Below the pieces are notes generated by a model. It saw only the letters and a program-made list of their open reading frames with translations, had not been told where the DNA came from and ran no database searches. DNA of 43,594 bases, taken from NCBI GenBank assembly GCA_050255815.1, contig JBLMVJ010000013.1, positions 1 to 43,594 on the forward strand, given 5' to 3'. Made by a program: the position numbers and the translations under genes. Of this stretch, positions 11,423-19,162 are shown piece after piece. The stretch's first letter is position 1. Each line of letters opens with the position of its first letter. The DNA is from JAGORM01 sp050255815. Its GTDB lineage: Bacteria > Patescibacteriota > Microgenomatia > Levybacterales > GWA1-39-11.

Positions 11423-13369
11423 ATGAACATTAAAATTCTCGACAGTTGGCTGCGGGAGCACCTGGAAACAAAAGCTACCGCAAAGCAGATAGGTGAGATT
11501 TTGTCACTCACCAGTGTTTCCGTAGAACGGATAGAAAAATTAGGTAGCAATCATCTGTATGACATTGAAATAACTACTAACCGCCCTGACCTTATGTCTG
11601 TGGTGGGGATTGCCCGCGAAGCAGCAGTAGCGCTCAATGCGGAGGGAATTCCTTCAAAGTTTATTGACGTACAAGTAACTGAGCCTAAGACAGAAAAAAC
11701 TTCTTTTCCTTTAAAAATTAAAACTGATCCTGCGCTCACCCACCGCGTATGTGCTGCAATTTTGTCTATTACTGTTAAAAAATCTCCCCAGGTTATAAAA
11801 GACAGGCTGGAAGCCACTGACATCAGATCTCTAAACAGTGCTATAGATGTAACCAATTATGTTATGCGGGAGCTTGGGCACCCGGTCCACGTATTTGATT
11901 ATGACCGTTTAGGTGACAATACTATGCTGATCAGGGAAGCAAAAAAAGGAGAAAAAATAGTAACGCTGGATAAAAAAGAATATAACCTGCAAGGAGGAGA
12001 AATTATAGCTGAGAACGGGAAAGGAGAACTTGTAGACCTTTTGGGGATTATGGGTCTTGCAAACAGTGTGGTAACTGATGAAACCAAACGGGTCATGCTC
12101 TTTTTAGACAACCTGGATAAACATAGAATCCGTAAGACATCTATGGGGCTGGGGATACGGACTGAGGCAGCGGTAATCAATGAAAAAGGGGTAGATCCTG
12201 AGCTTACCTATAAAGCATTGCTCAGAGGGATTAATTTACTGACTGAAATTGCAGATGGAAAGCTGGAATCATCTCTTTTGGATATATATCCCACTCATCC
12301 AAAACCAAAACTTGTTTCTGTTTCTTTTGAAAAAATAAACCGGGTAATTGGGGTCCCTGTTCCTGAAAAACAAGTGGTTGAGATTTTAGAAGGTCTAGGC
12401 TTTACCGTAAAGAAAACAGGAGCAACCATCAGCGCAACAGCCCCTTCTAACCGGGCTGAGGACATAGAAATCCCCGAGGATATCATTGAGGAGGTAGCCA
12501 GAATGTATGGTTACCACAAACTTCCTGACACGCTGCCTCCTTTTTCTGCAACCGTTCCCTACCATATGTCCTCTGACCAGTTTTATTGGGAAAATCGTGC
12601 AAAGCGTGCATTGAAATATTGGGGATTTACAGAGGTATATACCTATTCTTTAGTTTCAGAGGATATGCTGGAAACAGACCCCAAAGACGCGGTAAAAATT
12701 GCAAACCCCCTGGGTACGGATATGGCATATTTAAGGACCAGCCTAACTCCCAGCCTTCTGGAAGCCGTACGCAGTAATAAAAATTATGAGTATTTGAGGA
12801 TTTTTGAACTGGCAAATATATATATTAAGAGGACAAAAGACCTACCGGTAGAAATATTAACCCTGGCCGGAATAATGAAGAAAGAACAGGTTTCATTTTT
12901 TGAGGTAAAGGGTATTTTAGAAGCATTGTTCCGGGATTTGGGCATAAAAAGATATGTTTTCAAAAAGAGCGAAACTGCTACCGCAGACATAGTAGTAAAC
13001 GGGAATGTTATAGGCGGGATAGAAATGCTGGACCGCAACATCATAGATTTTGAGTTAAACTTCCGGGACCTTTTGAAATATGCGACACTTAAAAAAACGT
13101 ATACACCTCTTCCTAAATTCCCGGCTGCTATTGAGGATATCCGGCTTATGATAGATCCGGAAATAACATTTGATGAAGTAGTTAAAACCATAAAACAGGC
13201 GAGCAGATTAGTAAGCACTGTAGAGCTGCTTGATACGTATGAGGACAAAAAAACATTCAGGATCACATACCAAAGCCAGGAGAAAAACCTGACAGCATCA
13301 GATATCACCACCGGACGCGAAGCAATCCTCAATAAATTAAAAACTGACCTAAAAGCAGACGCTGCATAA
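11423..13369 (+). CDS. pheT: Phenylalanyl-tRNA synthetase beta subunit, without the tRNA-binding OB insert
   Basis: A 648-aa PheRS beta subunit; E. coli PheT has 795. The N-terminus (MNIKILDSWLREHL ... TSVSVERIEKLG) passes directly to the B3/4 editing domain (YDIEITTNRPDLMSVVGIAREAA), so the EMAP-like OB domain normally inserted near residues 40-150 is missing. The B5 domain (about 290-360), the catalytic-like domain (RAKRALKYWGFTEVYTYSLV) and the C-terminal anticodon-binding FDX-ACB domain (PLPKFPAAIEDIRLMI ... RITYQSQEKNLTASDI) are present. Its stop shares a base with the start of the hydrolase. Confidence 0.94.
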   Translation: MNIKILDSWLREHLETKATAKQIGEILSLTSVSVERIEKLGSNHLYDIEITTNRPDLMSVVGIAREAAVALNAEGIPSKFIDVQVTEPKTEKTSFPLKIKTDPALTHRVCAAILSITVKKSPQVIKDRLEATDIRSLNSAIDVTNYVMRELGHPVHVFDYDRLGDNTMLIREAKKGEKIVTLDKKEYNLQGGEIIAENGKGELVDLLGIMGLANSVVTDETKRVMLFLDNLDKHRIRKTSMGLGIRTEAAVINEKGVDPELTYKALLRGINLLTEIADGKLESSLLDIYPTHPKPKLVSVSFEKINRVIGVPVPEKQVVEILEGLGFTVKKTGATISATAPSNRAEDIEIPEDIIEEVARMYGYHKLPDTLPPFSATVPYHMSSDQFYWENRAKRALKYWGFTEVYTYSLVSEDMLETDPKDAVKIANPLGTDMAYLRTSLTPSLLEAVRSNKNYEYLRIFELANIYIKRTKDLPVEILTLAGIMKKEQVSFFEVKGILEALFRDLGIKRYVFKKSETATADIVVNGNVIGGIEMLDRNIIDFELNFRDLLKYATLKKTYTPLPKFPAAIEDIRLMIDPEITFDEVVKTIKQASRLVSTVELLDTYEDKKTFRITYQSQEKNLTASDITTGREAILNKLKTDLKADAA

Positions 13370-14121
13370 TGGAACCAATTGTTTTCCAAAATTCAAAAAA
13401 TACAAACCTCTCCGGTGTTTTAAGCGCACCCCCTGGCGCCTCATCTGTAATTATATTGGCCCATGGATTTGGGTCAAACAAAAATAGAGACACCTACACA
13501 ACGTATGAAACACTGTTAAACCGGCAAGGATGGGCAACCTTCCGTTTTGATTTCTTTGGCCATGGAGAAAGCGCGGGGAAATTTGAAGACATTACAGTTT
13601 CAGAAGGCATTGATGACATTCTGTGTGCTATAAAGTTCCTTCAGAAAAAAGGCTTTAAAAAAATAGCACTGTTAGGTACCAGTTTTGGGGGAAACTGTGC
13701 ATTACTTGCAGCATGCAAAAGCAAAGACCTTACTGCGCTCATTCTGCGCTCTGCAGTCTCTGATTATAATGGCCTGGAAACATCCCGTAAAAAACCAAAA
13801 GTACTCAATGATTGGGAACAAGCAGGCTTTATAAAAATAGAGGAAGGTGGACAAATCAAAAAACTCAACTTTAATTTCTTTAAGGACCTTATAACCCACC
13901 GTGAATATGATGAGGCAAAAAAAATATCCATTCCCGTCTTAATTACCCATGGAGACCGGGATGATGTGGTTCCTCTTGAACAAAGTGAACGGCTCCATAC
14001 CGTTATCCCCCACAGTGAATTGGTTGTAATAACCGGTGCAGGGCATAGATACACGGACCGGAAAGCTTTATTTAAGCTGGATACAGACGCTGCAGTTGCT
14101 TTTTTGAAGAAAAACCTATGA
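13369..14121 (+). CDS. Alpha/beta hydrolase (serine aminopeptidase/esterase-like)
   Basis: A 250-aa soluble alpha/beta hydrolase. Oxyanion region HGFGSNKNR (about 32-40), nucleophile elbow GTSFGG (Ser about 107), acid in THGDRDDVVP (about 196-205) and His in GAGHRYTD (about 225) form a complete catalytic triad. It resembles acyl-ester or peptide hydrolases of the DUF/Hydrolase_4 group. The substrate is unknown. It overlaps pheT by one base and the next hydrolase by 4 bases, so it is co-transcribed with pheT. Confidence 0.85.
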   Translation: MEPIVFQNSKNTNLSGVLSAPPGASSVIILAHGFGSNKNRDTYTTYETLLNRQGWATFRFDFFGHGESAGKFEDITVSEGIDDILCAIKFLQKKGFKKIALLGTSFGGNCALLAACKSKDLTALILRSAVSDYNGLETSRKKPKVLNDWEQAGFIKIEEGGQIKKLNFNFFKDLITHREYDEAKKISIPVLITHGDRDDVVPLEQSERLHTVIPHSELVVITGAGHRYTDRKALFKLDTDAAVAFLKKNL

Positions 14122-14786
14122 TACTAATCAACTGGATTTTAGAATTATTTTACTGGCTGTTGAATGGTTTATCTGTTTTTGTTCCGTTTGATTTTGACCA
14201 TACCCTGGAGAATCCAACGCATACAACACCTATTGTAATTGTCCATGGTTGGATGACCGGAAACGTGCTGTATCTCTTTTTTAAGTGGTATCTGGAAAAA
14301 AAAGGGTTCCGTGTATATATGCCTAATTTAGGCCTACAGATGGAAGACCTGCATATTTACCCTAAAATTTTGTCAAATTATTTAAAGGAAAAACAGATTA
14401 AAGAACCGGTTCTGGTTGGCATCTCCACGGGAGGGTTAGTTTCCATAGAATATGCGCAGAAAATTGACGGGTGGAAAACAGTTAAAAAACTCATTACCAT
14501 AGCTACGCCATTTAAGGGTAGCTACGCTGCTTATTTATCCGTGCTTTCTAAGTCCGTAAAACAGCTGAGACCCAACAGTGCTTATATGAGATACATAGAT
14601 GAATCAGTAGAAGCTCATCCGCAAAAAGTAGTGCATCTGGTAGCAAAAGCCGACCAGTTAGTATACCGCACCAGCAGTACGCTTCCCGGCATCAAAACTA
14701 TTATAATTCCGGTCATAGGGCATGTAAAATTACATGCTTTCTCACAAAAAACGTTTGAAGCAGTTGCCCGGATAGCGGGAGGGTAA
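14118..14786 (+). CDS. Membrane-anchored alpha/beta hydrolase (lipase-like)
   Basis: 222 aa. The N-terminus (ILINWILELFYWLLNGLSVFV) is a hydrophobic anchor. The remainder is a lipase-like alpha/beta hydrolase with oxyanion motif VIVHGWMTG (about 38-46), nucleophile GISTGG (Ser about 99), and a late GHVKLHAF that supplies His. It resembles PGAP1/triacylglycerol-lipase type enzymes. It overlaps the preceding hydrolase by ATGA, so two different hydrolases are coupled behind pheT. Confidence 0.8.
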   Translation: MILINWILELFYWLLNGLSVFVPFDFDHTLENPTHTTPIVIVHGWMTGNVLYLFFKWYLEKKGFRVYMPNLGLQMEDLHIYPKILSNYLKEKQIKEPVLVGISTGGLVSIEYAQKIDGWKTVKKLITIATPFKGSYAAYLSVLSKSVKQLRPNSAYMRYIDESVEAHPQKVVHLVAKADQLVYRTSSTLPGIKTIIIPVIGHVKLHAFSQKTFEAVARIAGG

Positions 14787-14878
14787 TTTTTTATAATAAC
14801 AAATAACATGAACTTATATGTTCAACTCCTACTTGTTCCTCGTTTAGTCTCGGAACAATGTGGAGCCTCAACATATTA

Positions 14879-14907
14879 TTTTCATAATTTTTGTATTTTT
14901 TTATAAT
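14879..14907 (+). promoter_or_regulatory. Promoter of the deoxyribosyltransferase-like gene
   Basis: TTTTCA (14879-14884), a 17-base spacer and TATAAT (14902-14907) end 6 bases before ATG 14914, predicting a leaderless mRNA. Confidence 0.6.
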
Positions 14908-14913
14908 GTAATC

Positions 14914-15339
14914 ATGAAAATAATGATATGCGCCAGTATGCGTTATGCGCAGGAAATTCTTAAAACTAAACAGAAACTGGAGAGGATGGGCCTTACCGTG
15001 TTTGTTCCCCATGACATTGACTCCCATATAGAAGACCCCGGATTGGTGGATAACCTTGACAAGAATCTTATACATGCGCAGGAAGCAGATATTATGCGTG
15101 CTTGTTTCAATCTGATCGCCCAAGCTGACGCTATACTCGTTTTGAATTTTGACCGGAATGGCATACCGGGATACATAGGGACCTCTGCATTAATGGAGAT
15201 AGGAATTGCCCATTATTTAAAAAAACAAATCTATTTATACAATCCGCTTCCTTCCTATCATGATGCAAGGTGGGCACATGAAATCTCTATTATGAACCCT
15301 ATGGTAATACACGGAAACCTTTCAAAGATTACGGAGTAG
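14914..15339 (+). CDS. Nucleoside 2-deoxyribosyltransferase-like protein
   Basis: A 141-aa protein with the Rossmann-like N-deoxyribosyltransferase fold: MKIMICASMRYAQEIL at the start, KLERMGLTVFVPHDI, a central RACFNLIAQADAILVLNFDRNGIPGYIGTSALMEIGIAHYLKKQIYLYNP. The A(D)AILVLN and GTSALMEIGIA pieces match the nucleotide-binding part of the family. A nucleotide or nucleoside salvage or hydrolase role is likely but not specific. Its last 11 bases overlap the 3' end of the convergent PBP gene. The start is fixed by the -10 box 6 bases upstream. Confidence 0.7.
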   Translation: MKIMICASMRYAQEILKTKQKLERMGLTVFVPHDIDSHIEDPGLVDNLDKNLIHAQEADIMRACFNLIAQADAILVLNFDRNGIPGYIGTSALMEIGIAHYLKKQIYLYNPLPSYHDARWAHEISIMNPMVIHGNLSKITE

Positions 15340-17728
15340 GAGTTACCGGAATGCTTGGAAGAATTCCGGCTGTTGGAGTAGGCGTAACCGTAGGAGTAGG
15401 CGTAGGAGTTGGATTACTGCTCTGGTTTGAATTGCTGTTCTGGTCGTATTTCCGGTCAGACGTCTGTGTAGGCGGATGGTATTTAGGGTCATCTTTATAA
15501 TTTTGGTCTACCCATGCATTAATAGCATCCTGCCACCGGTTTTTCCCGTCAGTTGAAACAGGATCTGCATCCGTAAACACTATAAAAGTTTTTACGTCAT
15601 AATCCCCATGTGAAATCTCATCAGCGTTTGCAAGCTTATTATTATCCTGCTTGGAAACTTTAATGGTTTTATATATGGGAGAAGGTCCGGTAGGCTCAGT
15701 CCCTTTCAGGAAATATTCTGTCCGCTTTGCCTGCCCGTCAACCGGCAGCCCGCCGGCAAAAGCGTCTATCTCTAATGCTGAAACATCACCCGGCACAGCA
15801 AACTGCTCATCCTTCTTACCTTTTAATATAGCAGCCATCAAATCATGCCAAATAGGGGTTGCCCCGGTAATTCCCGAAGCAATCCGAGGATTCATAGGTG
15901 AATTATCATTGTTTCCTACCCAAACTCCAACTACGTAAGAGGGTGTATAACCTACGGCCCAATTATCACGCTTTTCATCTGTAGTTCCCGTCTTCACGGA
16001 AACTGTTTTTCCAGGTATATTTAACAACGAGTATCTGCCAAAGGCAATTTCCCGTGCATTATCATCCAAAAGGATATGGGAAATGATAAAGGCAACTCCT
16101 TCATCCAGCACTTTTACTCCACTTTCACTTTTGTGTTCATACAGGACGTTTCCTTTGGAGTCTGTTACCTTTGTAATACCAAAAGGCGGCACATACGTGC
16201 CCCGGTTTGCCAGGGAAGAATAGGCATTTGTAACCTGCAGCAAGGTTGCTTCACGCCCTCCTAAAACCAGGGAAAGCCCTACGCTTTTGAGGTTATCCGG
16301 CGTAGGGCTCCAGTTTTCTATCCCCATATCAAAAGCCTTCTGCATGACCGGCTTGATACCGACTTTTGCAAGCATCTTGACAGCAGGTATGTTGAGAGAG
16401 CTGCCCAAAGCAAACCGCATTTGTACAGGTCCGCGGAATTTCCCATCATAATTGACCGGACTATACATCGTATTATTTCCGTCATTGGTTGGAAAATCTG
16501 TTTTTACATCCATAAGAACGGTAGAGGCTGTATATCCCTTTTCCAGTGCAGTTGCATACATGATAGGTTTCAGAGAAGATCCGGGTTGTCGTAGGGCTAG
16601 GGCTGCATTAAAGTTTCCCTGGTTTTTTGTGTCAAAGTAATTTTTAGAACCTACCATTGCCAAAATCCCGCTTGTTTTAGGGTCTAAAACAATAGCGGCT
16701 CCGTTTCCTACATTCAATCCTTTCAGCTTGTCCAATTGCTCGTTAACAATTTTTTCAGCCTGGTCCTGGATAGAGTAGTCAAGCGTGGTATAAACGGTCA
16801 AATCTCCGTTTGCGACGCGTACCTCACCAAACAGTTTTGCCAGCTGTTCCCGGATATACTGTACAAAATGAGGAGCTTTCAAGTTTGCCTGGCGTTCAGG
16901 GAATGTAAAGGCTTTCACCTCTGAAAGCGCACCGTCTGCCTGTTTTTGGGTAATTTTTCCGTCTTCACGCATACGGGTTAAAACGTACGTCGTACGATTA
17001 ATATATGCTTTGCCTCCGGTTGAAGCATAAGGGGAATAGACGGAAGGAAGCTGGGGGAGCCCGGCCAGAAAGGCGGACTGTGCCAAATCTAGGTCTTTTG
17101 CGTGTTTACCAAAATACAGATTTGACGCCGCCTCAACCCCCACCGCAGTCCCTCCATACGGCACATTATTCAAATACAACTCCAGAATTTGATCTTTGCT
17201 GAACTTACTGTTTACCTGTATTGCGAGAATCAGCTCATTCACTTTTCTGGTTATACTCCGCTCTGAGGTTAACAGTAAGTTTTTCACCAGCTGCTGCGTA
17301 ATGGTTGAACCTCCCGTTGCCCTTCCTTTCAGGAAAGGATCTAAAATAATGCCACGAATGATTCCCGCTAATGAAAAACCGCTATTGGTATAAAAATCTT
17401 TGTCTTCGGTTGAAATGGTTGCGTCCTGCAGGGTTTTAGGGATATCCTTCAGCGGCACATAGAGCCGGTTGTAGTCTTTATAAATGGAGTAGAGGACTAC
17501 CCCATTTTTGTCAATAATTTTTGTGGAGTCTTTTACCCCCGCATTAGAAAGCTGTCCCAGGGTGGGAAGGCTCCGGCTGACCCAGAGAAAATAAAGAAAA
17601 AATATAACGGTCAGGCCTATCAACCCAAAAAATCCAAACCTAACCAGCTTGCTGATAAGGATAGTTCTGTTCAGTTTGGAGCGGGAAAGGCGGGAGACCC
17701 GTGAATACGGGCTTCTGTACTGCTGCAT
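15329..17728 (-). CDS. Class A penicillin-binding protein (transglycosylase/transpeptidase)
   Basis: A 799-aa bifunctional peptidoglycan synthase. A cytosolic Arg/Lys-rich N-terminus and one membrane helix (about 28-53) precede the glycosyltransferase domain with EDKDFYTNSGF (about 107; the usual His after F is Asn here) and GGSTITQQLVKNLLL. The transpeptidase domain has SSLK (about 384), SSLN (about 442) and KTGTTD (about 576), the three penicilloyl-serine motifs. The tail is Ser/Asn rich and ends in Pro-Thr repeats, perhaps a wall-spanning or glycosylated stalk. The start MQQYRS is chosen because TTGCTA-17-TATAAT lies upstream, with the -10 ending 9 bases before it. Confidence 0.92.
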   Translation of the reverse strand: MQQYRSPYSRVSRLSRSKLNRTILISKLVRFGFFGLIGLTVIFFLYFLWVSRSLPTLGQLSNAGVKDSTKIIDKNGVVLYSIYKDYNRLYVPLKDIPKTLQDATISTEDKDFYTNSGFSLAGIIRGIILDPFLKGRATGGSTITQQLVKNLLLTSERSITRKVNELILAIQVNSKFSKDQILELYLNNVPYGGTAVGVEAASNLYFGKHAKDLDLAQSAFLAGLPQLPSVYSPYASTGGKAYINRTTYVLTRMREDGKITQKQADGALSEVKAFTFPERQANLKAPHFVQYIREQLAKLFGEVRVANGDLTVYTTLDYSIQDQAEKIVNEQLDKLKGLNVGNGAAIVLDPKTSGILAMVGSKNYFDTKNQGNFNAALALRQPGSSLKPIMYATALEKGYTASTVLMDVKTDFPTNDGNNTMYSPVNYDGKFRGPVQMRFALGSSLNIPAVKMLAKVGIKPVMQKAFDMGIENWSPTPDNLKSVGLSLVLGGREATLLQVTNAYSSLANRGTYVPPFGITKVTDSKGNVLYEHKSESGVKVLDEGVAFIISHILLDDNAREIAFGRYSLLNIPGKTVSVKTGTTDEKRDNWAVGYTPSYVVGVWVGNNDNSPMNPRIASGITGATPIWHDLMAAILKGKKDEQFAVPGDVSALEIDAFAGGLPVDGQAKRTEYFLKGTEPTGPSPIYKTIKVSKQDNNKLANADEISHGDYDVKTFIVFTDADPVSTDGKNRWQDAINAWVDQNYKDDPKYHPPTQTSDRKYDQNSNSNQSSNPTPTPTPTVTPTPTAGILPSIPVTPTP

Positions 17729-17801
17729 GCTTTCCTCATTATACGAAAATGGTAAAACCATAGCAAACTTACCTATGGCGCAGGCTCAAGCCTGATCACA
17801 T

Positions 17802-17830
17802 GTGACAGAAAGTAGAATCTTTTGTATAAT
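17802..17830 (+). promoter_or_regulatory. Promoter of tyrS
   Basis: GTGACA (17802-17807), a 17-base spacer and TATAAT (17825-17830) end 6 bases before ATG 17837. The TTG at 17822 lies within the -10 region and cannot be the start. Confidence 0.75.
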
Positions 17831-17836
17831 GGGCTC

Positions 17837-19000
17837 ATGGATGATTTATTGTCCCGCGGAGTTGCCAACATAATTCCTTCAAAAGAAAAACTCGAGGAGG
17901 CTCTCAACACAAGAAAACTTAATATCTATCTGGGAATTGACCCCACCTCCACAAAAATTCATCTGGGCCATGCTGTTCCTTTGCGCAAATTGCAAAAGCT
18001 TGCAGAGGCAGGACATCATGTTACCTTTCTCATTGGTGACTTTACCGCGTTGATAGGTGATACATCTGATAAAGATGCTGAGCGGCCTGTTTTAACCTCT
18101 GAACAAATTGAAGAAAATTTCCACACCTACAAAAAACAGGCGGAAAAAATTTTGGACTTTTCCAAAGTAGAAGTAAAACATAATAGTGAATGGCTATCCA
18201 AATTAACCTTTCAGGAAATTGTAAAGCTCTGTCAGCATTTTTCCTTTGGTGATTTTGCCAGCCGGGAACTGATTAAAAAACGGCTTACTGAAGGTAAAAA
18301 GGTTGGCCTGCATGAAGCCCTCTATCCCGTCATGCAAGGGTATGACAGTTATTTTATGAAAACTGATATCCAGCTGGGAGGCACTGACCAGACCTTTAAC
18401 ATGCAGGCCGGGCGCACCCTTATAAAAGCTCTGGAAAACAGGGAATCATATGTCATGACCAATGAATTTTTGACCGGTACTGATGGGAGGAAGATGAGTA
18501 AGTCCTGGGGAAATGCCATCTGGCTTGAAGATGAAGCTGACAACATGTATGGAAAGGTTATGTCTATTAAAGATGATTTAATCATGGAGTACTTTAAGCT
18601 AGGGACTAATGTAACGGAAGATAAACTGGCTGAAGTACAGAAACGGCTGGAAGATGGGGAAAACCCTATGGCCTTAAAAAAAGAACTGGCTTTCCAAATT
18701 GTGGCTGAACTTCACTCAGAAGAAGATGCAAAGACAGCTCAGGAAGAATTTGAGAGGACTGTCCAACACAAAGCGACTCCCACAGATATCCAGACTGTTG
18801 AAGCATCCACAGATAAAACCCTTTCAAGCATTGCTCTAGAGAATAACATGGTTGCCAGCATGTCGGAATGGAGAAGACTCTGGGAACAAAAAGGCTTGCA
18901 CTTTAATGGGGAAGCTGTAGCTGAAGTAAACGCGACTGCAGGCCAGGGCGGTGTTCTAAAGGTAGGCAAACTCAAACAAATCAAGATAGAAGCAAAATAA
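17837..19000 (+). CDS. tyrS: Tyrosyl-tRNA synthetase
   Basis: A 387-aa class I synthetase that charges tRNA-Tyr. Its HIGH motif is HLGH (about 42-45) and its second motif is KMSKS (about 219-223). Tyrosine and ATP site features (YLGIDPTS, QGYDSYFM, QLGGTDQTFNMQAGR) are present. The C-terminal S4-like domain (about 325-387: MVASMSEWRRLWEQKGLHFNGEAV) is short but recognisable. The organisation resembles the TyrRS type with about 400 residues (TyrZ-like). It is probably monocistronic with its own leaderless promoter. Confidence 0.95.
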   Translation: MDDLLSRGVANIIPSKEKLEEALNTRKLNIYLGIDPTSTKIHLGHAVPLRKLQKLAEAGHHVTFLIGDFTALIGDTSDKDAERPVLTSEQIEENFHTYKKQAEKILDFSKVEVKHNSEWLSKLTFQEIVKLCQHFSFGDFASRELIKKRLTEGKKVGLHEALYPVMQGYDSYFMKTDIQLGGTDQTFNMQAGRTLIKALENRESYVMTNEFLTGTDGRKMSKSWGNAIWLEDEADNMYGKVMSIKDDLIMEYFKLGTNVTEDKLAEVQKRLEDGENPMALKKELAFQIVAELHSEEDAKTAQEEFERTVQHKATPTDIQTVEASTDKTLSSIALENNMVASMSEWRRLWEQKGLHFNGEAVAEVNATAGQGGVLKVGKLKQIKIEAK

Positions 19001-19054
19001 GTCTTGAAAATTCTGTTGGTTAGCTATAAGCTAGTAGCTGGAAACGATAAAACT

Positions 19055-19159
19055 ATGGATCTCCTACGTAAACACAAATGGGCATGGCAGGTAATAGTGG
19101 TAGTATCTTCACTTGCCCTTATCCTGGGTTCTTTCCTCCCATACTTCTTTCAGCAGTAA
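19055..19159 (+). CDS. 34-aa single-pass membrane peptide upstream of recG
   Basis: The ORF starts MDLLRKHKWAWQ and then has one hydrophobic helix (VIVVVSSLALILGSFLPYFF), ending QQ. The positive-inside N-terminus and helix length fit an inserted small membrane protein. It ends 3 bases before the recG ATG, suggesting coupling. I recall similar short proteins in related genomes but cannot confirm this. Function is unknown. Confidence 0.55.
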   Translation: MDLLRKHKWAWQVIVVVSSLALILGSFLPYFFQQ

Positions 19160-19162
19160 GTT

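Noticed and set aside
12784..13389. 201-aa minus-strand ORF
   Set aside because: It is opposite the conserved pheT C-terminal domains and has no recognisable motif.
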